From the NCBI RefSeq assembly GCF_025398175.1, contig NZ_CP099734.1:1736001-1800000 (forward strand): 64,000 nt of DNA, given 5' to 3'. A model generated the notes under the pieces. It saw only the letters and a list, made by a program, of their open reading frames with translations, was not told the origin of the DNA and did not search any database. Made by a program: the position numbers and the translations under genes. This document shows, one piece after another, positions 33,271 to 41,195 of the stretch (the stretch's first letter is position 1; each line of letters opens with the position of its first letter). The DNA comes from Photobacterium sp. TY1-4 (GTDB lineage Bacteria > Pseudomonadota > Gammaproteobacteria > Enterobacterales > Vibrionaceae).

Positions 33271-35424
33271 TTAAACCGCAATTTGCAGTTGTTCATAGCA
33301 TTCAAGCTCTGCCATCCAAGCCGATAACTGGCTGGTTAGCTGCTGCTCGGTCGGTACATCCCTGTTGTGTGGTGCAAGCGGGTCGTTTCTCATCCCTTGC
33401 CAGTAGGCCCGGCGCTCTTGGTGGCGCTGGTACTGCGGTGCGTATGCTTTGCGGGCCACCGCACTGGCTTGGGTGTATGCGTTGATGCTGTCGGCATCGT
33501 CGCTGCGCACGGTCATCGACCAACCGCGTGCGCCTGCCGCCCAAAGCAGAAAATCAAACGCTTTGGTTTCGGCTTGCTCGCCATCGAATGACATGCAGAA
33601 AATGTTGCGGGTATGGGCGTAAACCTCCCGGCTTTTGATATGGTCCCGGCTCGCCTTCATTTGGTTCTCAAGGCGGATAATCCGGGCCGTGAGCTTGTTA
33701 ATGTCCTGCTCTGGTTTTTTGGTTCGTTTCGCTATCGCTTTCGCCTTAATGGTTTGGTCTAGTTGCTTTTCCAGCCGCTTGAGGTGGCGGTTAATCGGCT
33801 TGCGCCACTGCTCCAGCTTGTAACCGCATTCTTTGATAATTGCGGCCATGTTATCGGCCTCGAAACTGGCGATACATTCCCACGCCGGGGCGCGGCTGCA
33901 ACGGGCGATGTTGTAGCGGTTGCCCTTAATCAGCCCTTGGTCGGCGTTTTCACCTTTGGCGGCATAGCCCACCGCCTTGATGATGTAGCTGCCGGCGGCC
34001 ATCGGTTTCTTGATGCGCTCAAGGTGGGCAAATCCGTTACCCCATAACTTTTCTAACCGCTGTGCCCATGCCGGGAACAGGTTTTTCGGCACCGACCAGC
34101 GCAGCAACACATGCACATGCGGGTTCGGCTCGCCGTCGTCATTGGCCGGGCATTCCGCCACCCAGATGTAATGAAAATCAGCCGGGAGCTGCGTCGGGCC
34201 GACATTGCTCGGCTGGCTGTGGCCGGGAATGCGCTTTTCCGTCAGCTTGCAGTATTTGGCCCCGGTTTCGGTGTCTTGCTCTACGGTGTATGGGCTGTTC
34301 CAGCCGCGCTGATAGAGTTTCTTGGCCCCGTCGAGAAACCGGGAGACTTCCCGCCCGATGGTGGTTTCGGCCTCTCTAGTGATGGTGAATGCAGGCTCGG
34401 GCTTGAGAAACGTCGGTGTGTACGGCCCGGCAATCTCGCCGTTTTCGTTCATCACCTGCACCGTGCCGTCATCGAGAATCGTCACCGTCATACCGGGGTC
34501 ATCGGCCATGGTGTCAATGGCGCAGTAAGGCCCGGCGATGTCTTCGACAAACGGGGCCATATTGCGCTTGATGCTGACCGGGGTATGGGTGCCGTCGGTA
34601 CATTTAAGCTGCGGGCGGCCTTTGAGCATCGAGCGCGGGCCGCGCGTTTTGCTGGCTGGCAAAGGTGGCTCAGGCAAGGTGCAGTAAGGCGCGGCATCCC
34701 CTTCGACCATCCCGCCCATAATCCGGTTTCGCTCGGCTTGGTCGAATGTCAGGGTCAGGAAAGTGCAGAAACCGCCGTGACACGTGGCGACATAGGCACC
34801 GGCCTCGAAAATCTTGCTTACCGCCCGCTTGGTCAGTTGCTCGGTGTAGCGTTCCCCGGCCTGCGCATCCGGCGCGGCACTGCTCGGAGTCTGGGCGTAA
34901 TGCTGGATTTTGCATTGCCCGGACCACTCCCGTTTCATCAACCGGACGACGCTCGGGTTGAAATCCGGCTCGACGTTTTTCGCCTGGCCCTTTGGCGACA
35001 GAATCCGGGCCTCGGTATCGCCATCCAGCAGGTCATACATGACGTCATGGTTGAAGACAGACTCAGGGTTATCTATCGCGCACTTGCGGCGCTGTAGGTG
35101 CCGCTCCTGTCGCATCAGGCGGTCTAATTGGGCCTGCTGTGGGTGTGTCGGACTTTTGCGCCCTTGGACAAGCCTATTGTTTTCGGCCCTGCGGGCCGCC
35201 GCTTCGCGGAGGTGTTCGGCGTCAATCTTCGGTTGAGATAACACCTGCTTAACCTGCTGACGGGCAAAGAACTGATTCAGCTCATCGAGGCTATGCAAAT
35301 GGTTGCTTTTCTGGTTTTTGGAACCTAAAAAACCAGCTTCATAGCTGGCTAAATTCTTTTTGGTTCGGTCGGCGGGCTGAACGGCACCCGCGACATAGAG
35401 AAAATCGTTAGTTTTGAGTGTCAT
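33271..35424 (-). CDS. Rolling-circle replication initiator, two-tyrosine HUH type (PM2 P12-like)
   Basis: 717 residues. HUH motif 1 is FLTLTF (222-227), motif 2 is PHVHVLL with H436 and H438, and motif 3 is SYIIKAVGYAAK with Y480 and Y487 as candidate nicking residues. The two-tyrosine form is that of superfamily I initiators such as phiX174 A and PM2 P12. About 200 residues separate motifs 1 and 2, more than in compact family members; this insert (about 250-420) contains IDTMADDPGMTVTILDDG. The C-terminus is a long basic coiled coil (540-610). It nicks the origin and starts rolling-circle replication. The start overlaps the RHH gene by 17 bp. Confidence 0.9.
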   Translation of the reverse strand: MTLKTNDFLYVAGAVQPADRTKKNLASYEAGFLGSKNQKSNHLHSLDELNQFFARQQVKQVLSQPKIDAEHLREAAARRAENNRLVQGRKSPTHPQQAQLDRLMRQERHLQRRKCAIDNPESVFNHDVMYDLLDGDTEARILSPKGQAKNVEPDFNPSVVRLMKREWSGQCKIQHYAQTPSSAAPDAQAGERYTEQLTKRAVSKIFEAGAYVATCHGGFCTFLTLTFDQAERNRIMGGMVEGDAAPYCTLPEPPLPASKTRGPRSMLKGRPQLKCTDGTHTPVSIKRNMAPFVEDIAGPYCAIDTMADDPGMTVTILDDGTVQVMNENGEIAGPYTPTFLKPEPAFTITREAETTIGREVSRFLDGAKKLYQRGWNSPYTVEQDTETGAKYCKLTEKRIPGHSQPSNVGPTQLPADFHYIWVAECPANDDGEPNPHVHVLLRWSVPKNLFPAWAQRLEKLWGNGFAHLERIKKPMAAGSYIIKAVGYAAKGENADQGLIKGNRYNIARCSRAPAWECIASFEADNMAAIIKECGYKLEQWRKPINRHLKRLEKQLDQTIKAKAIAKRTKKPEQDINKLTARIIRLENQMKASRDHIKSREVYAHTRNIFCMSFDGEQAETKAFDFLLWAAGARGWSMTVRSDDADSINAYTQASAVARKAYAPQYQRHQERRAYWQGMRNDPLAPHNRDVPTEQQLTSQLSAWMAELECYEQLQIAV

Positions 35425-35623
35425 CAGTGACGGCCCTCTCTAACGATACATAACGCCCGGTTCGTACATCCCGAACCGTATTGATTGAAAAGTGGCGATT
35501 TGAGCAACAAACATCAGCCAACAGCTTAAATTCAGCCTCGACCGACTCAGGCACCCAGACCGTGACTTTCTTGAGTCCGAGCTGCATTTTTCGCTGCTCA
35601 TATTTGGCATTCCGGGAACTCAT
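35408..35623 (-). CDS. Ribbon-helix-helix-type small DNA-binding protein
   Basis: 71 residues. Basic start, then KKVTVWVPESVEAEFKLLADV, the strand-helix-helix pattern of Arc/CopG regulators. It lies directly before and overlaps rep, as copy-control regulators often do, so control of rep expression is a fair inference. It overlaps the upstream gene by 4 bp. Confidence 0.65.
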   Translation of the reverse strand: MSSRNAKYEQRKMQLGLKKVTVWVPESVEAEFKLLADVCCSNRHFSINTVRDVRTGRYVSLERAVTDDTQN

Positions 35624-35820
35624 ATCGCCCCCATCAAGCTCGTTAAGTCACGGCGAGATTGCGAGGCATCATTGAGGAACTGAACCGCCAAACGGTGCGA
35701 GCCCGAAAGGCGGTAGCTGCGGGCCAGATTGATGCTGGCCCGGACTTCATTTTTAAGCAGCCGGTAAACCGCCGCCCCCGCTTGGGGGGCTTTGGTCGCT
35801 TGCTTAGGGATTCTCAACAT
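35620..35820 (-). CDS. Small basic early phage protein, function unknown
   Basis: 66 residues, basic and mostly helical (VYRLLKNEVRASINLARSYRLSG). It overlaps both neighbours (4 and 7 bp), which supports its reality in the compact early operon. No recognised domain. Confidence 0.6.
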   Translation of the reverse strand: MLRIPKQATKAPQAGAAVYRLLKNEVRASINLARSYRLSGSHRLAVQFLNDASQSRRDLTSLMGAI

Positions 35821-36092
35821 GCGGCCCCCTTGCGATACTTCGCTAAGGCAGCCTGCAATTTGGGTGACTGCGGAATTTCGGACTTGCGCTTATTCAAGGC
35901 AACCAGATTGGAGGCTTTACTGGCATCAAACAGCTTTCGTAAAGTGTCGTACTCATGCTGATAAGCATACGCACAACTGATTAGCCGAGTAATGCTAGTG
36001 TAAGCGACGTAGGTGTCACTGGATTCATTGCGGCACACGCGCTGTGAGCGATAAAACTCTTTGAATAGATAGCGAGCGGATAAGTCAATCAT
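35814..36092 (-). CDS. Early phage protein, function unknown
   Basis: 92 residues from the ATG at 36092, which has a strong AAAGGAGG site; longer readings to 36167 lack one. Soluble, helical and basic at the end (NLVALNKRKSEIPQSPKLQAAL). No recognised domain. It overlaps its neighbours on both sides. Confidence 0.62.
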   Translation of the reverse strand: MIDLSARYLFKEFYRSQRVCRNESSDTYVAYTSITRLISCAYAYQHEYDTLRKLFDASKASNLVALNKRKSEIPQSPKLQAALAKYRKGAAC

Positions 36093-36265
36093 GCCGCGCC
36101 TCCTTTCGCCAGAAGTGCGCGGCGGGACTGAACCTGAAAAGATCGGCTGTAGCGGTAGTCTGCGCACCCGCGTGGTAATTTGTTCACTTTCTCCGGTTTG
36201 GGCGTTGTCAGGCGGAGTTGCTTAAACCGAGCTTTGAGTTGTTCAAGATGTTCGAGTCTGTCCAT
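36089..36265 (-). CDS. First gene of the early operon, small basic protein
   Basis: 58 residues from the ATG at 36265 (GGGG upstream); a start six codons earlier is possible. Charged N-terminal helix (DRLEHLEQLKARFKQLRL) and a basic C-terminus. It is divergent from the repressor-like gene at 36411, so its promoter lies in the shared 145-bp gap. Confidence 0.55.
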   Translation of the reverse strand: MDRLEHLEQLKARFKQLRLTTPKPEKVNKLPRGCADYRYSRSFQVQSRRALLAKGGAA

Positions 36266-36410
36266 GTCTGTATCCCCATACAAGCAAGTGCAATTAAGTG
36301 CTTATCATCTTGTGTCAACATTTATTCAACGTCAACTTGAGGGCAACTATGGTTATGAACAAAATGATCGCCTAAAATTTAACAAATACAGGGAATTGGC
36401 AGGCTTATTT
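36266..36410. promoter_or_regulatory. Divergent control region of the prophage
   Basis: 145-bp AT-rich gap between the first early gene (minus) and the repressor-like gene (plus). A short direct repeat AGTGC - AATTA - AGTGC lies near 36287-36301. It is the natural place for the operator of a lysis/lysogeny switch; I could not define a full operator. Confidence 0.45.
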
Positions 36411-36674
36411 ATGACTTACACAAATACATTATTGGATATGGTCAAAAACAGATATGACCTACCCTCAGACTATAAACTTGCCCAGAAATTAGGCGTAAGC
36501 AGGTCACGTGTGAGTAAATGGAGAAATGAGCTAAACTCTATGGACTGGGATGTGGCTTTCCAAATAGCTGATTTACTTGGATTAGACGATCAAAATGTGG
36601 TTCATAGTCTGCTTGAGGACAAATATCAAAACCCTCGCCTAATCAATGCCTTACGAGATAAGCAACTAGCTTAA
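36411..36674 (+). CDS. Repressor-like HTH protein (DUF3693 / Cro-CI type)
   Basis: 87 residues from the ATG at 36411. An XRE-like HTH is clear: LPSDYKLAQKLGVSRSRVSKWRNEL with a following VAFQIADLLGLD. The layout matches the DUF3693 regulators that I know from filamentous phages of gammaproteobacteria. It is divergent from the early operon and the last gene before the right junction, so it is the best candidate for the prophage repressor. Confidence 0.75.
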   Translation: MTYTNTLLDMVKNRYDLPSDYKLAQKLGVSRSRVSKWRNELNSMDWDVAFQIADLLGLDDQNVVHSLLEDKYQNPRLINALRDKQLA

Positions 36675-36689
36675 TATTGCTTGTTCGAA

Positions 36690-36717
36690 TTTTACCCTAC
36701 TATACATAATGCGAACT
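36690..36717 (-). other. Right dif-like junction (attR) of the prophage
   Basis: On the minus strand: XerC arm AGTTCGCATTA (one difference from dif), centre TGTATA (identical), XerD arm GTAGGGTAAAA (7 of 11 matches). The XerC arm and centre are kept while the XerD arm is poor, as expected if the latter came from the phage attachment site. Confidence 0.8.
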
Positions 36718-36733
36718 GGGGGTGTAAGATCTA

Positions 36734-36932
36734 GTTAGAAATGTCAGGTTTGAGCCAGTTAGAAATGTCATGTTGAACTAACTTCAGAGCACTTTTTTCT
36801 AGTGAGTTATCTGGAGTCAATGAGATGTTGCTGACCATGACTGATGATGAATTACTGCGGATTAAACTTATTCAAGGCATTTGTGACAAACGGATCACTG
36901 GTGTTGAAGCTGTGCCCGTATTCTCAGCTTGA
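36734..36932 (+). pseudogene. Left end of a truncated insertion sequence (ISNCY/IS1202-like)
   Basis: Two direct copies of GTTAGAAATGTCA (36734-36746 and 36758-36770) are of the type found at ISNCY-family ends. An ORF at 36825-36932 encodes about 35 residues (LTMTDDELLRIKLIQGICDK and ITGVEA), like the start of such transposases. It then runs into foreign sequence and stops. The rest of the element is missing. Confidence 0.5.
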
Positions 36933-37639
36933 GTACCCGACAAGTTGATGGCCTGCGGGCTGATGATGCCACCGGGCTGCGCTTCACGATTACATGCTTG
37001 CCACGTGTGAGTCTTTTGCTCTGCATGGTAAACCATCGGTCTTTTACAGGATCGCTTAATTCAAGAAATGCGCCTGCTATGCATCGATGTCGATGATGGT
37101 TTTCGAGACTTCCTGACCGCGCTGAAACATGTTCACGGCGTGTAAGCCATACCTTGTGGATTTTCCGTGGTAGCCGTTTGTTTTGCCTGCGGATGCTGGT
37201 ATGTTCGGCCACTTCTTTGCAAATCACTTTGAGCAGCTTTTTGTGCTTACCGTTTCCGGCACCCAGACCACCATGTAGAACTTGCCGAAGTTCGGTGATA
37301 GCAAATAGATTACTCAGGTCCGTATCAATCTCAGCGCTGATTTGTGCGAGTCATTACCGTGTCACTTTTTCACTTTGCGACGATTCCAGCTTTCGGCATG
37401 TCACCTACCCGCCCGATCTGTCCCTGGTACGCTTATAACGAGTGAGCCCCACCATACTATTGTTCAGATGATAAGTGATTTATTGTCATCAAATTTACAC
37501 AAGGTTTGTGTCTGCGACTATTCTATTGATAACGGATACAGTAATTGTCATGAGATGCTGTGCAACCACATCTTCATGAGGTACCAAGGATCGACGTCGT
37601 TTTCTTGGTGAAGTATGAAATCGTGATGAGTTTGTTCAG
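36933..37639. other. Debris region right of the prophage
   Basis: Apart from the ATPase remnant I see no intact gene here. The stretches 36933-37086 and 37306-37639 contain only short ORFs without ribosome sites. Confidence 0.5.
37087..37305 (-). pseudogene. Degenerate second copy of the packaging ATPase gene
   Basis: About 219 bp align, in the same orientation, with 31627-31848 of the intact packaging ATPase gene. Shared stretches include TGGTTTTCGA, AACATGTTCACGG, GGTAGCC, TTGCCTGC/TTGCCCGC and GCAAATCACTTTGAGC. The remnant has an internal deletion of about 20 bp and a broken frame (translated pieces: ICKEVAEHTS). It lies outside the right att site and so records an earlier related phage at the same locus. 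Confidence 0.8.
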
Positions 37640-37822
37640 ATGAATAGCCATAGCTTTGATGCCTTGCTCGGTTCACTGGATTCGCTGACAGAGCGCCAGT
37701 TAGATCAGTTAAGAAGTGAGATTTCGTCCTGTCGACGAGTGACTCGCGATCAAGTCCTATCGGATGAGGAGCTGCTGATGTTTCGAGAAATGTTTGATGC
37801 CTTTGATACCAATGGGCATTAA
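37640..37822 (+). pseudogene. Short ORF resembling the N-terminus of an IS1595-type transposase
   Basis: 60 residues: SFDALLGSLDSLTERQLDQL then EISSCRRVTRDQVLSDEEL. This type of start (short helix pair before a zinc ribbon) is common in IS1595-family transposases, but the zinc ribbon and catalytic domain are absent. The match is from memory of sequence style and is weak. It may alternatively be a small intact gene. Confidence 0.35.
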
Positions 37823-38144
37823 ACGTTCTTGTCCATCACGCCCAATTCATTGTCTGATTAAATGAGGTCTGCTATGTTCTTACGGCCATCTTTTTTGACT
37901 TAGTTTTTACGTCGTTGGCCTCTGTTGATACCGTAATCGGCTGTGGAAATTCATCCGTATTTTCTGTGAAAACCAAACAGTTACAGCGTCACTGAATTGA
38001 TATAACCCGACCTCCCTCCTCATTCCTGTTGCACGTTGTCATCCTGATATACGGTCGTCCCTAAAGATACCGTGTGACACTGTGACGGCGTAGTTCTCCT
38101 AGCGCAACCTAGCCTCGTGTTTTCTCAAATGACAGAGATAAAAA
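37823..38144. other. Intergenic region without recognisable genes
   Basis: Two near-matches to matS lie here: GTTACAGCGTCAC (37980-37992) and GTGACACTGTGAC (38074-38086), each one base from consensus. Nothing else was found. Confidence 0.45.
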
Positions 38145-38162
38145 AGCCCGCGGTTGCGGGCT
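38145..38162 (-). terminator. Terminator of the small gene at 38165
   Basis: AGCCCGC / GCGGGCT stem with six A residues on the left (T run on the minus strand). It differs from the prophage terminator at 23857 by one base. Confidence 0.8.
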
Positions 38163-38164
38163 CA

Positions 38165-38386
38165 TTAACTGACGGCTTCGACAAGTTGACTGAAGCAATG
38201 CGCGCAACCTTCCACATTGGCGTAGATTGCTTTTGCATGCATCAGGGCTTCATCATGATTTCCATAATATCCGACGCAGGTCATTTGTTCAGGCGCTGGG
38301 AGTTGCGTGCAATCGTTTTTGTGAAGCTGATGACGGCGCGTCACACGATCTGGTCTATCGCTGACAAAGTACAAAGAAAAACTCAT
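38165..38386 (-). CDS. Conserved small cysteine-containing protein, function unknown
   Basis: 73 residues from the ATG at 38386; ten more residues are possible upstream. It contains RRHQLHKNDCTQLP and GCAHCFSQL, a C-x2-C pair plus a third cysteine, which could bind a metal. I know similar short proteins (SLYFVSDRP start) from other vibrios but no function. Single-gene unit with a terminator. Confidence 0.65.
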   Translation of the reverse strand: MSFSLYFVSDRPDRVTRRHQLHKNDCTQLPAPEQMTCVGYYGNHDEALMHAKAIYANVEGCAHCFSQLVEAVS

Positions 38387-38539
38387 TGAATCACTCCTTT
38401 CTGTTGGCACATCCATATTGTGTTATTTTTGTGACAATATTATGACAACGAGTGCATTTCAGTATGGACAGTTGCCTTACGATTAAAAATTTAAAATAGT
38501 TTAAATTCAGGGAGTTGATTCAATTTCAGCTTGATGCTG

Positions 38540-38552
38540 GTGACGCTGTCAC
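38540..38552. promoter_or_regulatory. matS site (perfect match)
   Basis: GTGACGCTGTCAC matches the MatP-binding consensus GTGACRNYGTCAC at all positions. Confidence 0.8.
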
Positions 38553-38611
38553 AGTGCGAAGGTCTGGTAATTTCGTGTCGTACAAACGTCTCGACTCGTA
38601 CTTCCCCATCG

Positions 38612-39082
38612 CTAACAATCTTTCAGGTTGATGGTGATTTGGGTTTTGACTGAGTTCGCGATAAAGCAATGTTGGTGTGCCAGATGATGCATCTTTTCCA
38701 GTTGTTTTTTTGTCGGTTGTTTGTCGCCGGAGAAGATGATTTTGGGTCGTAATGTCACTTGTGTCACGGCGCTCTTCCCTTTGCTGTCTTGTTCAAGTAT
38801 TCCCGCAGCATTGTCCTGGTATGCGTCGACAACAAACTGCTTCTTGGCTGCAATAGCCAGGAAAGTCAGCATATGGCAGCTGGATAGAGCGGCGACAAAT
38901 GCCTCTTCCGGATCAACATTCTCTGCGACAGAATATGGCGACGGCACCACATGGGGGGATGACGAAGCTGGTACTTCAACCCCACCATCAAATCCCCACG
39001 TGTGGCCACGGCTAAATTGGTTATCACAAAAATTATCTTGAGCGCCTCGCCGCCATTGAATACACGCAGTGAATTCCGTCAT
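38612..39082 (-). CDS. OsmC/Ohr-family peroxiredoxin-like protein
   Basis: 156 residues from the ATG at 39082 (GGAGTCAGG upstream); the frame is open to 39223 without start signals. The first catalytic cysteine is in ALSSCHMLTFLAIA and the second in HLAHQHCFIANS. These are the paired cysteines of the family, which reduces organic hydroperoxides. Cytoplasmic, monocistronic. Confidence 0.88.
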   Translation of the reverse strand: MTEFTACIQWRRGAQDNFCDNQFSRGHTWGFDGGVEVPASSSPHVVPSPYSVAENVDPEEAFVAALSSCHMLTFLAIAAKKQFVVDAYQDNAAGILEQDSKGKSAVTQVTLRPKIIFSGDKQPTKKQLEKMHHLAHQHCFIANSVKTQITINLKDC

Positions 39083-39290
39083 CCTGACTCCGGTAGAAAA
39101 ATCGTTTATCGTCAGCGCATTAAAACACAAAAGCCAGAAACCAGTAACCAAAATTGGCGCTAACGGGAAATCTGGGATTTCTCCTATCGCATGATCACCC
39201 AAGGTCTTGAATAATATACGCATTTTGTCTACTATGTCGCGCGCACATTGAAGTGGGCAATCATAACTAGAGTGACAAGGAATTCATCGG

Positions 39291-39770
39291 GTGAAGCGAG
39301 ATCAGGGTTTTACATTACTGGAAATGGTCATTGTTTGCCTGGTGGTCGGCATTATTACCGTGACTGCGGCCCCTCGCTTCCTTGGACTGACGGATGATGC
39401 CCGGTATGCCATGCTGCAAAATCTGAAGAGTAATTTAAGGACATCGGTCGATATTTTTCATGGTAAGTGGATGATTGACGGTGAGCCTGATCCGAACGTC
39501 AGTGATGGCGAATGGGGATATCTCATTTCTAATCTACATTTTAACAAGTACGGGTATCCACGTATTATTGCCGAGCTTCAGGAGTGTGAACATATTTTGC
39601 AGAGCCTCCTGCCGGATTCGACTTTCTTACAGGAGAACGCGCTGGAAATCAGCATTGTCGGGGATAGCTTGGATGGCAACAAGTGCGTCTATGCGCTCAC
39701 ATCTTCATCGTTTGAGCTAACTTACTCAGAAACCAGTGGTCAGTTTGCGATCGGCCCAAATTTAAAGTGA
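39291..39770 (+). CDS. Type IV pilin-like protein
   Basis: 159 residues from a GTG start (AAGGA upstream). The prepilin site is very short: KRDQG, then FTLLEMVIVCLVVGIITVTAAP as cleavage motif and N-terminal helix. The globular part has two cysteines near the end region (QECEHI, NKCVYAL), as in MSHA-type pilins. It would be processed by prepilin peptidase and assembled at the inner membrane. No other pilus genes are nearby, so it must use machinery encoded elsewhere. Confidence 0.82.
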   Translation: MKRDQGFTLLEMVIVCLVVGIITVTAAPRFLGLTDDARYAMLQNLKSNLRTSVDIFHGKWMIDGEPDPNVSDGEWGYLISNLHFNKYGYPRIIAELQECEHILQSLLPDSTFLQENALEISIVGDSLDGNKCVYALTSSSFELTYSETSGQFAIGPNLK

Positions 39771-40002
39771 CAGTGTCATGTGGCATCAATCAGCCAAGAC
39801 TCTCCTCCTACGGTTCAATCAAAGCTCATGGCTGGAACACAAAACAGCCATTTGTTAAATTACGTCAGATCAGTACGACATCCACCCTACGCAAAATATC
39901 ACGCCTTGATCATGATTCAGGCAAACCCACTTGTGTCGTGATGGGCAGTGTTCTATCTTTATATGCATGAAAACCAATATGCTATCGGTGGCGTTGGAGT
40001 GG

Positions 40003-40398
40003 ATGAAAAAAATACTGATTGTTGAAGATAACAAGCTTATGGCTGAGATTTTGGCGCAAGTCATTCGCCGCTGTGAGTCTTGTGAGATCGTCAAGGTAAA
40101 TAATATCAACTCGGCCCAGAGATTACTCATCAGTGCAAGTTATCAACTGGATGGCATATTTCTGGATTTAAACATTGAAAAACCGCTGGATGGCTTAGAG
40201 CTCCTGAAATATATCAAGCAACATTTACCGGAAATGCCGACTGCAGTGATTACCTCGGAAAGCCAAGCTGAGGTCGTGAAAGAAGTTCTCACCTTGAACC
40301 CACATGATTACCTTATCAAGCCAATTTCAATGCAAAAAGTTCAACGAAGCTTATCAAAGTTTGAGGCAACGAAAGCTTCAGCAGCCCAGGCTGAATGA
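40003..40398 (+). CDS. Single-domain response regulator (CheY-like)
   Basis: 131 residues from the ATG at 40003. GGAG lies close to that codon; upstream in-frame starts at 39967 and 39979 are possible. Receiver-domain residues are E8-D9, phosphoacceptor D55 (FLDLN), the S/T switch (AVITSES) and K in YLIKPIS. There is no output domain. It has no cognate kinase beside it; the kinase at 20764 and chemotaxis proteins are possible partners. It ends before a PilZ gene on the opposite strand. Confidence 0.85.
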   Translation: MKKILIVEDNKLMAEILAQVIRRCESCEIVKVNNINSAQRLLISASYQLDGIFLDLNIEKPLDGLELLKYIKQHLPEMPTAVITSESQAEVVKEVLTLNPHDYLIKPISMQKVQRSLSKFEATKASAAQAE

Positions 40399-40469
40399 TG
40401 TGTTCTCCCCCTTTTTCTATAACCACAATAGGAAGATCTTTCTGCTATAAAATGCTACCGCATCATAAA

Positions 40470-41195
40470 TTATGACTTAAATGATAACTTAGCTCCATCA
40501 AAAATGAGTTGTGCTAACAGTGTTTTAACCTGCTCTAACCCATACTCATCAAATAATATTCCGCAATTATTGGCACCGCCGGACCTGTGAATACTCTTAA
40601 TATGGCCTGACAGATGGTAAATTTTCAGAGTATTCGGGTTTTTGATGCTGACGGTGAGTTTATGCCCTTCATCGAATTGCGGGCCATTCATATCGTAGCG
40701 GAAGCAACAGCCATTTTTTGACAGATCTTTAAAGTCCACCAGCAAAGCTCTCTGTCCCAGGAGAATCTGCCCCTGGAGCTGTACTTCGTAACGGGCTTCA
40801 CTTCGAAGTTGGAGTAGATCCATTGAACGCGGTAAGTCGAGAATGAGGAATCGGACAGGCTTTTCTACAATATGGGCAATTTGGGTTTTGAATGAGATCT
40901 GTGCACCTTCCCCTTTCTCGGAAATCGCTTTGATTGTGACCCAGAACCCTTCATGAAAGTAATCCATTGACGCTTGCGGGCTGACGACCGGATATTCGAG
41001 GATAATATTGTCTTTACCATTGGAGCCGATGAAAGTCGTTTCCGCTCTTAGTAAGCGGCCTAACGGAGTTTTAATGCTAAATGTCACTTCGCTACCATGA
41101 TTCATCATGGCAATTCCCTGAAGTCCTGTGACGGTTTTCTCTCTTTCCCGACTTGCAAGCAGTCGTTTCTTTAGCAGGTTATCTGTGATGCTCAA
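40470..41195 (-). CDS. PilZ-domain c-di-GMP-binding protein (YcgR-like)
   Basis: 241 residues. An N-terminal YcgR-like beta domain (to about 115) is followed by a PilZ domain with the c-di-GMP motif R131xxxR135 (LRSEARYEV) and D157LSKNG162. Such proteins act as c-di-GMP-dependent brakes on flagella or as regulators of adhesion. With the NosP/VpsS pair and the pilin it adds to a biofilm-related theme in this region, though no operon links them. Confidence 0.86.
   Translation of the reverse strand: MSITDNLLKKRLLASREREKTVTGLQGIAMMNHGSEVTFSIKTPLGRLLRAETTFIGSNGKDNIILEYPVVSPQASMDYFHEGFWVTIKAISEKGEGAQISFKTQIAHIVEKPVRFLILDLPRSMDLLQLRSEARYEVQLQGQILLGQRALLVDFKDLSKNGCCFRYDMNGPQFDEGHKLTVSIKNPNTLKIYHLSGHIKSIHRSGGANNCGILFDEYGLEQVKTLLAQLIFDGAKLSFKS

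Larger units (their letters stand above)
23071..36717. mobile_element. Corticovirus-like (PM2-type) tailless prophage integrated at dif
   Basis: A 13.6-kb element between the dif site (23071-23098) and a second dif-like site (36690-36717). It encodes an HUH replication initiator, an A32/P9-like packaging ATPase, a double-jelly-roll-type capsid protein, many single-helix membrane proteins expected for an internal-membrane virion, spike-like proteins and lysis functions. No integrase is present, so integration most likely used host XerC/XerD. Nearly all genes are on the minus strand, with one regulator gene at each end on the plus strand. All core genes are intact, so the prophage may be active. 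Confidence 0.85.

Noticed and set aside
34111..35097. Long plus-strand ORF (328 codons) opposite rep
   Set aside because: It is antisense to the HUH Rep gene, arginine/glycine/histidine-rich in the way of shadow frames, and has no ribosome site.
23071..36717. Autolykivirus-type linear genome with protein priming
   Set aside because: No protein-primed DNA polymerase and no terminal inverted repeats at the ends; a rolling-circle HUH Rep is present, which fits a circular corticovirus-like phage.
23071..36717. Filamentous (CTX-like) prophage at dif
   Set aside because: There is no pIII, no pVIII cluster and no Zot-type protein with a membrane segment; the ATPase is of the packaging type and lies among membrane mini-proteins. 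Only the regulators resemble filamentous phages.
38117..38389. 90-codon plus-strand ORF opposite the small gene at 38165
   Set aside because: It contains the terminator hairpin and is antisense to a conserved small gene.
39767..39970. 67-codon ORF between the pilin-like and CheY-like genes
   Set aside because: Overlaps the pilin stop without coupling signals and has no domain; I treat it as non-coding.
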